DNA of 64,000 bases from Limnobaculum parvum (GCF_003096015.2 NZ_CP029185.2:124001-188000), one strand, 5' to 3'. Numbered from the stretch's first letter, positions 35,013 to 45,149 are shown. Notes: generated by a model from the sequence alone, not told the origin. Translations and numbers: made by a program.

Positions 35013-37085
35013 ATGACTCAACAAACTTTCCTTGTGGAAATCGGCACGGAAGAGTTGCCACCAAAGGCGCTTCGCTCTCTTGCTGAATCTTTTGCTGCAA
35101 ATTTTAAAGCGGAACTGGACAACGCTAATTTGTCCTACAGTGCGGTTGAGTGGTTCGCTGCTCCGCGTCGTCTGGCGCTGAAAGTCACTGAATTGCAAGG
35201 CTCACAGCCCGATCGTGAAGTTGAAAAGCGCGGTCCGGCAATTGCTCAGGCGTTTGATGCTGAAGGTAAACCAAGCAAAGCCGCAGACGGTTGGGCGCGT
35301 GGTTGCGGTATCACCGTTGAGCAGGCTGAACGTCTGGCGACGGACAAAGGCGAATGGCTGATGTATCGCGCTCAGGTTAAAGGCCAACCGGTGCAGGCGC
35401 TGTTGTCGGATCTGGTCGCTCAGTCATTGGCTAAATTGCCAATCCCTAAGCCAATGCGCTGGGGTGATAAAGAGACTCAGTTTATCCGCCCGGTTCACAC
35501 CGTAACGATGCTGTACGGCAGCGAACTGATTGACGGAACGATTTTGGGCATTCAATCCGATCGCATTATTCGCGGCCACCGCTTTATGGGCGAACCTGAG
35601 TTCACCATCGGTAGCGCCGATCAGTATCCGAAAATTCTGATCGAACGCGGCAAAGTAATCGCCGATTATGATACCCGTAAGCTGCTGATTAAGCGTGATG
35701 CGGAAGCCGCTGCTAATAAATTAGGTGGTGTTGCTGATATCAGTGAAAGCCTGCTGGAAGAGGTGACCTCGCTGGTGGAATGGCCGGTAGTGTTAACCGC
35801 TAAATTTGAAGAGAAGTTCTTGGCCGTTCCGTCTGAAGCCTTAGTGCACACCATGAAGGGCGACCAAAAGTACTTCCCTGTGTACGACCCTCAGGGTCGA
35901 TTAATGCCGAACTTTATCTTCGTTACCAATATTGAATCTAAAGATCCGCAACAGATTATTTCCGGTAATGAGAAAGTGGTTCGCCCACGTCTGGCGGATG
36001 CGGAGTTCTTCTTTAATACTGACCGTAAGCACCGTCTAGAAGATCGCCTGCCACGTCTGGAAACCGTTCTGTTCCAGCAACAGCTCGGTACTGTACGTGA
36101 TAAATCCGATCGCATTCAGGCACTATCCGGGTGGATTGCCAGCCAGATTGGCGCTGACGTTAACAAAGCGGCCCGTGCAGGCTTACTGTCGAAATGCGAC
36201 CTGATGACCAATATGGTGTTTGAATTTACCGACACGCAGGGCGTGATGGGAATGCACTATGCGCGTTTTGATGGTGAAGACGAGGAAGTCGCCGTTGCGT
36301 TGAATGAGCAGTATATGCCTCGCTTCGCCGGTGACAATCTGCCTAATTCGCTGGTGGCCTGTGCAGTCGCGATTGCCGATAAGATGGATACTTTAGCGGG
36401 TATTTTTGGTATCGGTCAAAACCCAAAAGGGGATAAAGACCCCTTTGCACTGCGTCGCGCAGCGTTGGGCGTATTGCGTATTATCGTTGAGAAGAATTTA
36501 CCGTTAGATCTGGCTATGTTAACCGAAGAAGCCGTGCGTTTGTACGGGGATAAGTTAACTAACACTAACGTTACTGATGATGTAGTTGAGTTTATGCTGG
36601 GCCGCTTCCGTGCCTGGTATCTGGACGTTGGCTACAGCATTGACGTGATTCTGGCGGTATTGGCTCGTCGCCCAACTAAACCGGCCGATTTTGATGCACG
36701 GGTTAAAGCGGTGTCACATTTCCGTTCGTTGGATGCTGCGGTTTCATTGGCGGAAGCCAACAAACGGGTATCGAATATTCTGTCCAAGGCAACGGATACG
36801 CTGCATGACAGAACCAACGTGGCAATACTCAAAGAGCCGGAAGAGATTCATCTGGCAACGCATCTTGCCGTATTGCGCGATAAGCTGGAACCACTGTTTG
36901 AAGAAGGACGCTATCAGGAAGCGTTGGTCGAACTGGCGGATCTGCGTGAATATGTCGATGCTTTCTTTGATAAAGTGATGGTGATGGTTGATGATGACGC
37001 TATCCGAGTTAACCGACTGACATTACTGAGTAAATTACGCGAGCAGTTCCTGAAAGTCGCGGATATCTCTCTGTTACACAGTTAG
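35013..37085 (+). CDS. glyS: Glycine--tRNA ligase beta subunit
   Basis: 690 residues (E. coli 689). It contains the tRNA-binding beta subunit segments TFLVEIGTEELPPKAL, PKPMRWGD, FIRPVHTVTMLYGSELI and the C-terminal anticodon-binding domain (about 580-685). It forms a two-gene operon with glyQ. A hairpin lies 21 bases past the stop. Confidence 0.98.
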   Translation: MTQQTFLVEIGTEELPPKALRSLAESFAANFKAELDNANLSYSAVEWFAAPRRLALKVTELQGSQPDREVEKRGPAIAQAFDAEGKPSKAADGWARGCGITVEQAERLATDKGEWLMYRAQVKGQPVQALLSDLVAQSLAKLPIPKPMRWGDKETQFIRPVHTVTMLYGSELIDGTILGIQSDRIIRGHRFMGEPEFTIGSADQYPKILIERGKVIADYDTRKLLIKRDAEAAANKLGGVADISESLLEEVTSLVEWPVVLTAKFEEKFLAVPSEALVHTMKGDQKYFPVYDPQGRLMPNFIFVTNIESKDPQQIISGNEKVVRPRLADAEFFFNTDRKHRLEDRLPRLETVLFQQQLGTVRDKSDRIQALSGWIASQIGADVNKAARAGLLSKCDLMTNMVFEFTDTQGVMGMHYARFDGEDEEVAVALNEQYMPRFAGDNLPNSLVACAVAIADKMDTLAGIFGIGQNPKGDKDPFALRRAALGVLRIIVEKNLPLDLAMLTEEAVRLYGDKLTNTNVTDDVVEFMLGRFRAWYLDVGYSIDVILAVLARRPTKPADFDARVKAVSHFRSLDAAVSLAEANKRVSNILSKATDTLHDRTNVAILKEPEEIHLATHLAVLRDKLEPLFEEGRYQEALVELADLREYVDAFFDKVMVMVDDDAIRVNRLTLLSKLREQFLKVADISLLHS

Positions 37086-37106
37086 TTTGCCCTACCGATG
37101 ACCAAT

Positions 37107-37139
37107 AGGCTGTTTCGGCTGATATTGCTGAAACAGCCT
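37107..37139 (+). terminator. Hairpin after glyS
   Basis: Stem AGGCTGTTTC / GAAACAGCCT with a 13-nt loop, but no T-run follows. It may be a Rho-assisted or processed 3' end. The rest of 37140-37422 shows no gene. Confidence 0.6.
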
Positions 37140-37422
37140 GCTGGAAAATCAAATATCCTGCCGTTGTTAAAATTTTGTAGCCACCCGACTTTTTTAAACA
37201 ATATGTCTGTTCTGGCTGTATAAAACCAGTATGATGAGTTTTGTTGAAAATATGTGAAATGAAATGATTTTATATGACAAGGGGCCGCGCGTTTTTATCA
37301 AACATGCGCGATTCCTCTATCCCGAAATCAATTTGTTTATGGTGTAACAAAGGCGCTATTTAGCCTGAATTTATCTCTGTTTTTCTGAGATCCCTATTCT
37401 GTTTGGATAAGTGGACAATATT

Positions 37423-38895
37423 ATGGACAAAATGACTCCGCTAAGACCTGTTCCTTCTCTTATCGCCATCGCGATTACGCTGCTCGTCTGGTTCGTTATT
37501 CCAGTTCCTCAGGGGGTAACACCGAATGCTTGGCATCTGCTGGCGCTGTTTGTAGGAACCATTGCCGCCATTATCGGCAAGGCGATGCCTATTGGCGCCA
37601 TCTCGATAGTGGCCATTGCGCTGGTAGCGCTGACGGGTGTTACTAACCCCGGTAAGCCCGGTGCTGCGCTAAATGATGCGTTAAGTGGTTTTTCTAATCA
37701 GCTTATTTGGCTGATTGGTATTTCCATTATGGTTTCGCAAAGTTTGAATAAAACGGGTTTGGGCGCACGTATTGGTTATTACTTTATTTCTCTGTTTGGT
37801 AAAAAAACGCTCGGTATCGCCTACGCTCTGGCAATCGCTGAAACCACCTTGGCACCCGTTACGCCAAGTAATACAGCCCGGGGTGGCGGCATCATTCACC
37901 CGATTATGCGCTCTATTGCCGACAGCTTTAACTCTAAACCAGAAGCCGGTTCGACAGAGAAGATAGGTCGTTACCTTGCTCTGGTGAACTACAATATTAA
38001 CCCTATTACCTCGGCGATGTTTATTACGGCAACGGCACCTAACCCGCTGATTGTCGCGCTGATTATTAAGGGAACAGACCCCAGTATTGAATTCACTTGG
38101 GGGATGTGGGCCATTGCAGCACTGATTCCGGCCATTGTTTCATTGATTGTTGTTCCGTTGGTGATTTACTGGCTATATCCACCAGAAATTAAGAGCACGC
38201 CGGATGCGCCACTGTTTGCTAAGGCAAAACTGCGGGAATTGGGCGCGGTATCGCTGTCTGAGAAGATAACCTTGGCGGTATTTGGGTTACTGTTGGTGAT
38301 GTGGGCGGGGATTCCGGCATTCTTTCTGGGAGAGGGCTGGGCAGTAAATCCTACCACCGTGGCGTTTATTGGCCTTTCTATCTTGCTGATGACCGGCGTT
38401 TTGAGCTGGGAAGATCTGCTAAAAAATAAAGGTGCTTGGGATACGGTGGTATGGTTCTCCGCGCTGGTGATGATGGCGACCTTCCTTGGTAAGTTGGGCC
38501 TAATTGACTGGCTTTCGCAGACGGTAGGTGGTGCCATTGATAATCTGGGTATTGGCTGGATTGGCGGTACCATTTTGTTGACGCTGGTTTACGTCTATTC
38601 CCATTACTTCTTTGCCAGCACAACGGCCCACATTACTGCGATGTTTGCCGCTTTCTTCGCCGCCGGTTTGGCGCTTGGCGCACCTCCGGCACTGCTGGGC
38701 TTAATTCTTGCCTTTGCATCTTCATTGATGATGTCGCTGACCCATTACGGTACAGGTACAGCCCCCATTATCTTTGGCTCCGGCTATGTGACGTTAACCG
38801 AATGGTGGAAAACGGGGTTTATTCTGAGTGTGGTCAACCTGATCATATGGATAACCGTCGGTGGCGCATGGTGGAAGTGGTTAGGATATTGGTAA
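37423..38895 (+). CDS. DASS-family dicarboxylate/anion transporter (YbhI/CitT-like)
   Basis: About 490 residues and at least 12 hydrophobic segments. Divalent-anion:sodium symporter signatures are present: two SNT-type hairpin motifs (APVTPSNTARGGGIIHPIM near 150 and the later STTAHITAMFAAFF near 400) and NPITSAMFITATAPNPL. The strongest resemblance I recall is E. coli YbhI, with CitT and TtdT more distant. The substrate is likely citrate, tartrate or succinate-like, but not determinable here. The start chosen (ATG 37423) fits the family N-terminus; GTG 37411 and ATG 37432 are alternatives. A terminator follows. Confidence 0.83.
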   Translation: MDKMTPLRPVPSLIAIAITLLVWFVIPVPQGVTPNAWHLLALFVGTIAAIIGKAMPIGAISIVAIALVALTGVTNPGKPGAALNDALSGFSNQLIWLIGISIMVSQSLNKTGLGARIGYYFISLFGKKTLGIAYALAIAETTLAPVTPSNTARGGGIIHPIMRSIADSFNSKPEAGSTEKIGRYLALVNYNINPITSAMFITATAPNPLIVALIIKGTDPSIEFTWGMWAIAALIPAIVSLIVVPLVIYWLYPPEIKSTPDAPLFAKAKLRELGAVSLSEKITLAVFGLLLVMWAGIPAFFLGEGWAVNPTTVAFIGLSILLMTGVLSWEDLLKNKGAWDTVVWFSALVMMATFLGKLGLIDWLSQTVGGAIDNLGIGWIGGTILLTLVYVYSHYFFASTTAHITAMFAAFFAAGLALGAPPALLGLILAFASSLMMSLTHYGTGTAPIIFGSGYVTLTEWWKTGFILSVVNLIIWITVGGAWWKWLGYW

Positions 38896-38926
38896 TTATC
38901 AGCTCTTCTTAACGGAGACTGAAAGA

Positions 38927-38956
38927 TAAAGGCCTGCAAAAATGCAGGCCTTTATG
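38927..38956. terminator. Bidirectional terminator between the DASS gene and yihG
   Basis: A stem of about 12 bp, TAAAGGCCTGCA / TGCAGGCCTTTA, with a short A-loop lies between convergent genes, T-rich on the right. Confidence 0.88.
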
Positions 38957-38983
38957 ATTTTTAATCATTGATTAAAAGATAGG

Positions 38984-39892
38984 TTATTGCTGCGGCTTAC
39001 TAAACTGTTCTTTTAACTGGCTAAGCAGCAAATCTTTTCTCTGCCAAACCTCATGCAGCCATTGCTGGAACTGGCGTTTAAACGCCTTATCATTCATATA
39101 GTCACCGCGAATACTGTCATCGACCGGCAGGGTTTCGATACGAATCACAATACGCTTCATTTGACCGCTCAGCAGATCAATAAAGGGCTTAGCTTCGTTT
39201 TCAGGGTAATAGAGGGTGACGTTGAGAATTCGGTCAAACTGCGCGCCCAGCACGTTGAGTGCCAGTGCAATACCTGCTGATTTTGGTGGCAAAAGGTTTT
39301 GATAAGGGGAGTTGAGCTGCTCTCTCTTTTGTTCGGTAAAACGCGAACCTTCCACAAAGTTAACAATGGTGGTGGGATGATTGCGAAACTTTTCACAGGA
39401 GTGGCGGGTCGTTTCAATATCTTTACCGCGCTTTTCTGGGTGTTTGATCAGATAAGCTCGTGAGTAGCGGCGCATAAACGGCATGTCCAATGCCCAACAG
39501 GCGATACCAATAAAGGGAACCCAAGCTAGCTGCTGCTTGAGAAAGTATTTATTCATTGGAATGCGGTTACGCATAACGACACAAAGGGAGACGATATCGG
39601 TCCAGCTTTTATGATTACTAATCAGCAGGTACCAGGTCTGTTTACTGAGATCTTCTGCACCCTCAATATCCCATTCAATGCGATTGGTTATTTTCAAAAT
39701 CAGGGCCAGAGAAACACACCAGCACCACATCATAAAATTACAGAATGCAGATACGCCACGGCTGACTACTTTAAACGGTAGCAACAGTTTAAATACGCCA
39801 GCGATTACCATCGGTACAGAACAAAACATGGTAAAAACGAGGGTTAATATTGTCGTGATGACAAAGATAATTGGGGCAAACAGTTTTGGCAT
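38984..39892 (-). CDS. yihG: YihG, lysophosphatidic acid acyltransferase-type protein
   Basis: 302 residues (E. coli YihG 310), with an N-terminal membrane segment (VITTILTLVFTMFCSVPMVIAGVF) and the LPLAT acyltransferase motifs: NHKSWTDIV (NHxxxxD type, near 92), FLKQQLAWVPFIG, and FVEGSRFTEQKR (motif III). The gene lies before polA, as in E. coli, and the family acts as an inner-membrane acyltransferase. It is convergent with the DASS gene. Confidence 0.93.
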   Translation of the reverse strand: MPKLFAPIIFVITTILTLVFTMFCSVPMVIAGVFKLLLPFKVVSRGVSAFCNFMMWCWCVSLALILKITNRIEWDIEGAEDLSKQTWYLLISNHKSWTDIVSLCVVMRNRIPMNKYFLKQQLAWVPFIGIACWALDMPFMRRYSRAYLIKHPEKRGKDIETTRHSCEKFRNHPTTIVNFVEGSRFTEQKREQLNSPYQNLLPPKSAGIALALNVLGAQFDRILNVTLYYPENEAKPFIDLLSGQMKRIVIRIETLPVDDSIRGDYMNDKAFKRQFQQWLHEVWQRKDLLLSQLKEQFSKPQQ

Positions 39893-40595
39893 ATCTATTT
39901 TTCGTTACGGGTCTACTGGCATCCAATACAACGAATACTCATCATTATTCAAATTTTGGCTAATTCTAACAGAAAGCTAAAAACTAAAATAAATTATTGC
40001 AATAAGTTAGGGGGAAACAATCGCGTAATGAAGGCTAACATATTAATAAATGGGTCAATGAACAAAATCTGCGAAGAGTTGGAAGGCTCACCCGAAAGTA
40101 TTGGTGATGGTTCTATTTCAATCTTTTAGCCGGTGGGTGGAATTGACTGCGGAGATATTGCCAGAATGAATGTATTGCTTTAACCGGTTTTATAACGCGA
40201 TCTTTTGATGTGCCAGATGAACTCTCTTTCATCTCCTTTTTTACTAAAATTATTCGGTTAATTATCAGAAAAGGGAACCATAGCTATTGACAGATATGAA
40301 TCACTGATAAATCAAATATCCACAGTTGAAGATCGTGCTATATTGAAAGTGTAAACTTGCCTTTTATATATATCTCTTTGATTTGTTGATGTTTATTTTT
40401 TGATTTTGGATGTATATCCTATTGTTGTATAGCATGAACTAACTTTTACCCACCGAGTTATCCACAGATTTTATGGGTAAATTCATGGATTTTTTTCCTG
40501 CCTGTATCGCTAAAGTTAAATAAGCTATTCGTCTCTTGGCCTCAGCTATGGCATGCTTACCATTATTGATGAATCAAACAGCAAAGAATCATTTT
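39893..40595. promoter_or_regulatory. Divergent yihG/polA region with DnaA boxes
   Basis: About 700 bases without a gene. TTATCCACA, a perfect DnaA-box 9-mer, lies at 40458-40466, 130 bases upstream of the polA ATG, and ATATCCACA (one mismatch) at 40316-40324. DnaA is reported to stimulate polA transcription in E. coli. The rest is AT-rich and featureless to me. Confidence 0.6.
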
Positions 40596-43391
40596 ATGGC
40601 TAAGATTGCAGAAAACCCACTGGTGCTTGTTGACGGCTCCTCTTACCTTTATCGCGCGTTCCACGCATTTCCACCGCTAACCAACCGTGAAGGGATCCCT
40701 ACAGGGGCGATGTATGGCGTACTGAACATGTTACGCAGCCTGATAGCCCAATGTCAGCCAAGCCATATTGTGGTGGTATTTGATGCCAAGGGAAAAACCT
40801 TTCGTGATGAACTGTTTGCTGAGTATAAATCTCATCGCCCGCCTATGCCGGACGATCTGCGAGCCCAAATAGAGCCATTACATCAAATGGTGAAAGCGAT
40901 GGGGATCCCGCTATTGGTTATTCCCGGTGTAGAAGCGGATGATGTTATCGGGACTTTAGCACTGAGCGCCGCAGCAAAAGGGCGTGATGTACTCATTAGC
41001 ACCGGCGATAAAGATATGGCGCAGCTGGTAACGCCACAGGTTACGCTGATTAACACCATGAACAACACCATTCTTGGTCCAGAAGAGGTGTGCGAAAAAT
41101 ATGGCGTTCCCCCTGAGTTGATTATCGATTTCCTCGCATTGATGGGCGATTCTTCCGATAACATTCCTGGTGTTCCCGGCGTAGGAGAAAAAACGGCTCA
41201 GGCCCTACTACAAGGGCTGGGTGGATTAGATACCTTATATAGCCAACTGGATAAAATTGCTGATTTGAGTTTTCGTGGTGCGAAAACCATCGCAGCAAAG
41301 TTGGAACAGCATAAAGAGGCGGCATATCTCTCTTATAAACTGGCTACCATCAAAACCGATGTGGAGCTGGAAGTTAATGAGCAGGACTTAGCGCTACGCG
41401 AACCTGAAGTTGATGAATTACGCGAGCTGTTTGCCCGCTATGAGTTTAAGCGTTGGCTGGCTGAGCTGGAAAGTACCGGCACGCTGAAAGCCGGTAGTAA
41501 GAGCAGCGCCGTAGGTAAATCGGCTCCGGTTGCCTATCAGGCCGTCGCTGCCGCACCGGAAGTTTCTGCTACGTTATCTCAGGAAGGTTATGAAGTTATC
41601 CTTGACTGGGACAGTTTTAACCGTTGGTTAAAGCAGTTGGAGCAGGCCGAACTGTTCGCTTTTGATACTGAGACTGATGGTTTGGACTATATGAGTTCCA
41701 ATCTGGTGGGGGTCTCTTTTGCTATTGAGGCAGGTAAGGCAGCCTATGTGCCTTTCGGCCATGACTATATTGGTGCACCGGATCAACTGAATGCTGAAGC
41801 GGTGTTGAAAGCCCTGAAGCCGCTGTTAGAAAGCGAAAAAGCGCTGATCGTTGGTCAGAACCTGAAATTTGACCAAAGTATGCTGACGCGTTATGACATT
41901 CATTTACGCGGAATAGAGTTTGATACCATGCTGGAGTCCTACGTGCTAGACAGTGTAGCGGGGCGCCACGATATGGATAGCCTAGCAGGCCGCTATCTGA
42001 ATCATAAAACCATCAGTTTTGATGAACTGGCAGGCAAAGGCAAAAACCAACTGACATTTAATCAGTTAGCCATCGAACAGGCTGGGCCTTATGCCGCAGA
42101 AGATGCAGATGTGACATTACAGTTGCATCAGGCGATGTGGCCGAAGTTGCAGCAAGAACAGAACCTAGAGCGCGTTTTTCGTAACATTGAGATGCCGCTG
42201 GTTCCGGTTCTGTCACGCATTGAGCGCACTGGCGTACTGATTGACGCTCAGATTTTAAATCAGCACTCGACGGAATTAGCCCAGCGCTTAAAAGAGCTGG
42301 AAGATCAGGCCCATGAGCTGGCTGGCGAGCCGTTTAATCTCTCTTCTACCAAGCAGCTACAGGCGATTTTCTATGAAAAACAAAAATTGCCAGTACTGAA
42401 AAAAACACCGGGCGGCGCACCGTCGACCAACGAAGAAGTGCTGGCTGAACTGGCGCTGGATTACCCTCTGCCAAAAGTGATTTTAGAACATCGTGGGTTG
42501 GCTAAGCTGAAAACCACCTATACGGATAAGCTGCCGCTAATGGTGAATGCGGTTTCTGGTCGAGTTCATACTTCTTACCATCAGGCAGTGACGGCAACCG
42601 GTCGCCTCTCTTCCAGCGATCCTAACCTGCAGAATATTCCGGTGCGTAACGACGAAGGGCGTCGTATTCGTCAGGCGTTTATTGCCCCTCAAGGTTACCG
42701 GATTATGGCGGCCGACTATTCTCAAATTGAATTGAGAATCATGGCGGACCTGTCTGGAGATAAAGGATTGCTGGATGCTTTCGCTCAGGGCAAAGACATC
42801 CACCGAGCAACGGCAGCAGAAGTATTCGGGATGCCGCTTGAGCAGGTTACCGGTGAGCAGCGCCGAAGTGCGAAAGCCATTAACTTTGGTTTGATCTACG
42901 GAATGAGTGCATTTGGCCTAGCGCGTCAGTTGGGGATCCAACGCGGTGAAGCCCAGCGCTATATGGACCTCTATTTTGATCGTTACCCGGGCGTACTAGA
43001 GTATATGGAACGCACTCGCGTACAGGCTTCTGAGCAAGGCTATGTCGAGACGCTGTTTGGCCGTCGCTTATACCTGCCGGATATTAAAGCCAGCAACGGT
43101 ATGCGCCGTAAAGGCGCTGAACGGGCAGCAATTAACGCACCTATGCAGGGCACGGCGGCGGATATCATTAAAACCGCCATGATCGCAGTGGATAGCTGGT
43201 TGCAACAGCAGGACGCGCCATTAGTGAAAATGATTATGCAGGTACACGATGAACTGGTGTTTGAAGTTCATGAGACGGTGCTGGATGCTTCAGAAAAAAC
43301 TATCCGCCAACTTATGGAGCAGTGTGTAAAACTCGCAGTGCCAATGAAAGTGGATGTTGGGGTTGGGATGAACTGGGACGAAGCGCACTAA
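40596..43391 (+). CDS. polA: DNA polymerase I
   Basis: 931 residues (E. coli 928), with three domains: 5'-3' exonuclease (about 1-300; LVDGSSYLYRAFHA, VFDAKGKTFRDE, GDKDMAQLV, GDSSDNIPGVPG), 3'-5' exonuclease (about 325-520; FAFDTETDGLDY) and polymerase (about 520-931; TGRLSSSDPNLQNIP, ADYSQIELRIMADLSGD, KAINFGLIYGM and MQVHDELVFEV). It fills Okazaki and repair gaps. The start at 40596 matches the family; upstream in-frame ATGs (40536 and others) add unrelated residues. It is followed by spf as in other Enterobacterales. Confidence 0.98.
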   Translation: MAKIAENPLVLVDGSSYLYRAFHAFPPLTNREGIPTGAMYGVLNMLRSLIAQCQPSHIVVVFDAKGKTFRDELFAEYKSHRPPMPDDLRAQIEPLHQMVKAMGIPLLVIPGVEADDVIGTLALSAAAKGRDVLISTGDKDMAQLVTPQVTLINTMNNTILGPEEVCEKYGVPPELIIDFLALMGDSSDNIPGVPGVGEKTAQALLQGLGGLDTLYSQLDKIADLSFRGAKTIAAKLEQHKEAAYLSYKLATIKTDVELEVNEQDLALREPEVDELRELFARYEFKRWLAELESTGTLKAGSKSSAVGKSAPVAYQAVAAAPEVSATLSQEGYEVILDWDSFNRWLKQLEQAELFAFDTETDGLDYMSSNLVGVSFAIEAGKAAYVPFGHDYIGAPDQLNAEAVLKALKPLLESEKALIVGQNLKFDQSMLTRYDIHLRGIEFDTMLESYVLDSVAGRHDMDSLAGRYLNHKTISFDELAGKGKNQLTFNQLAIEQAGPYAAEDADVTLQLHQAMWPKLQQEQNLERVFRNIEMPLVPVLSRIERTGVLIDAQILNQHSTELAQRLKELEDQAHELAGEPFNLSSTKQLQAIFYEKQKLPVLKKTPGGAPSTNEEVLAELALDYPLPKVILEHRGLAKLKTTYTDKLPLMVNAVSGRVHTSYHQAVTATGRLSSSDPNLQNIPVRNDEGRRIRQAFIAPQGYRIMAADYSQIELRIMADLSGDKGLLDAFAQGKDIHRATAAEVFGMPLEQVTGEQRRSAKAINFGLIYGMSAFGLARQLGIQRGEAQRYMDLYFDRYPGVLEYMERTRVQASEQGYVETLFGRRLYLPDIKASNGMRRKGAERAAINAPMQGTAADIIKTAMIAVDSWLQQQDAPLVKMIMQVHDELVFEVHETVLDASEKTIRQLMEQCVKLAVPMKVDVGVGMNWDEAH

Positions 43392-43419
43392 ATTATTTCA
43401 GATTTAGCTGATTCAGAAG

Positions 43420-43445
43420 ACCCGACGTAATAAACGTTGGGTTTC
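43420..43445 (+). terminator. Hairpin after polA
   Basis: A 9-bp stem ACCCGACGT / ACGTTGGGT (one G-T pair) is followed by TTTCTT. Confidence 0.7.
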
Positions 43446-43578
43446 TTAATACCTGAATATTCATTCTATTAATAACTTACTTTTATTATCAATAGATTCC
43501 CATGTAGCTTAATCCGGCAAACAAGAATTCACCGCCCGGTATAAGTAGTACTATTGCCACAATGAATGAAAGAATAAG

Positions 43579-43812
43579 TTACTTCTTTCTAGGCATATAC
43601 CTTTCTTCAGGATTAAACCTTCTGCTAAGAATTACTCCAACTTTTTTCGAAGTAACCCACTCTACGATTATGGAAATACCAACATAAAGCCCTAGTAGCA
43701 CTAGATAACTACCGCCAATAAGTAAAGCGGTATATATAATTTGATATTTATTTTCTGTGGTTGTTATAAAATTTATTATGATGTGATTCCGAACTAGGTA
43801 AGGAAGTCGTCA
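43579..43812 (-). pseudogene. Decayed small membrane-protein ORF between polA and spf
   Basis: On the minus strand a frame of about 77 codons is open from 43812 to TAA at 43579. It encodes a hydrophobic segment (YTALLIGGSYLVLLGLYVGISIIV) and a basic C-terminus (RRRFNPEERYMPRKK). No ATG/GTG/TTG start lies before the hydrophobic part, and the frame opens directly after a TGA. It reads like the 3' end of a membrane-protein gene that has lost its start. I do not recognise the family. Confidence 0.4.
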
Positions 43813-44117
43813 AATTTTATTACTTCTGCTTATGATAGCTGTTTAGATATTTTTTTACGTTTGAATATAAGCAAAAACCACTCAGGTTGTAATAGCCTCA
43901 TCATTCACATCACCAGCGGCATAATAGTCTGGCGCTGTAGTTTCTATGCCTTCATTGACAATAAGATAGCCTTAATTATCTCTGCCGATAGGTCTGTAAT
44001 TAAACTACATAAACTGATTTTTTTTGTGATAAAAATCCCAATATGTAACAGACTGGTTTGTAATTTTATTACAAAAATTGCTTTGCCCTGTGGGAGAAAT
44101 GGGGTAGAGTTAGCGGC

Positions 44118-44211
44118 GTAGGGTACAGAGGTAAGATGTTCTATTTTTCAACCCTGTAATAGGATTGGCTTTATATTAGCCGCCCCGTTCGTTTGAATGG
44201 GGCGTTTTTTT
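44118..44211 (+). ncRNA. spf: Spot 42 regulatory RNA
   Basis: The 5' end GTAGGGTACAGAGGTAAGAT, the following TTCTATTTTTCA and the 3' block TTAGCCGCCCC match E. coli spf closely. The terminator stem CGCCCCGTTC / GAATGGGGCG (44181-44204) is followed by seven T. The position, polA-spf-yihA, is conserved. Spot 42 is an Hfq-dependent repressor of secondary carbon metabolism, itself repressed by CRP-cAMP in E. coli. A -10-like TAGAGT lies at 44105-44110, and a perfect palindrome TTTGTAAT-ttt-ATTACAAA lies at 44057-44075. Confidence 0.95.
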
Positions 44212-44243
44212 ATCTGAAATTCAGGAAAGAAATAGGGCGGGAC

Positions 44244-44894
44244 TTACTCGGCAGGCTGATCGTCAATCTCTTCATCACTATGATTAAAATCCAGATTAAA
44301 CCATTCATCCAGTTTAAAACGCAGTGTATCAACCCCCAATTTCTTCAGGGATGAGAACATCTCAACCTGAATATCACCCTGAAACGGTAAAATCGCTTCG
44401 CGTACCATATTAAGTTGAGCTTTACGGGCACCAGAGGCCAGTTTATCGGCCTTGGTGAGTAAAATCATGACCGGCAGCTCTACGTCCACCGCCCATTGAA
44501 TCATTTGTTGGTCCAGATCTTTTAGCGGATGACGGATGTCCATCAAAACCACCAGACCTCTGAGGCATTCACGCTTTTGCAGATATTCTCCCAGTGCGCG
44601 TTGCCATTTACGTTTCATCTCTTCTGGAACTTCGGCGTAGCCGTATCCCGGTAAATCCACCAGATGAAGATGTTCTTCAACCTTAAACAGGTTAATCAAC
44701 TGAGTTCGCCCCGGTGTTTTACTGGTGCGGGCTAGGTTCTTTTGGTTGGTTAGCGTATTCAGGGCGCTGGACTTTCCTGCATTAGAGCGGCCCGCAAAGG
44801 CGATCTCAATACCAAAATCAGCAGGCAGATGGGTAATGTCCGGAGCGCTGGTGACGAAATGTGTCTTATGATAGTTAAAGTTTTTCAGTGTCAA
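44244..44894 (-). CDS. yihA: Ribosome-biogenesis GTPase YihA/EngB
   Basis: An essential Era-type GTPase involved in 50S assembly. About 216 residues with G1 GRSNAGKSSALN, G3 DLPGYGYAEVP, G4 TKADKLASG and the G5 region. The start is not an ATG: a TTG at 44894 follows GGAG with 9 bases spacing and gives MTLKNFNYHKTHF, matching the E. coli N-terminus. A second TTG at 44918 would add eight residues. It is divergent from csrC and ends 30 bases from the Spot 42 terminator. Confidence 0.96.
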   Translation of the reverse strand: MTLKNFNYHKTHFVTSAPDITHLPADFGIEIAFAGRSNAGKSSALNTLTNQKNLARTSKTPGRTQLINLFKVEEHLHLVDLPGYGYAEVPEEMKRKWQRALGEYLQKRECLRGLVVLMDIRHPLKDLDQQMIQWAVDVELPVMILLTKADKLASGARKAQLNMVREAILPFQGDIQVEMFSSLKKLGVDTLRFKLDEWFNLDFNHSDEEIDDQPAE

Positions 44895-45149
44895 AACGTT
44901 CGTCTCCGCGAATAGCAAATTTGGCTGGCAATTATACTGTCTTCCGTAAGAAAGGGTGAGTTTATTGTCAATTTTCCCTATAGGTAGCAGATATTGTGGT
45001 AATAGCCAGCTAACCCTTGTGAGACATTTGCCATAAGAAAGTAGGGCAATGTCCTCTTTTTTTATTATCCCTACGGTTTAACGCGTTTATTATCAGGCGG
45101 TTATTTTGTAGGACAGAAAAAACTAGTATTAATACTAGTTAGTGACTTG

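Noticed and set aside
43861..44121. 86-residue ORF upstream of and into spf
   Set aside because: It overlaps the Spot 42 promoter and RNA, and its composition looks like translated AT-rich regulatory DNA.
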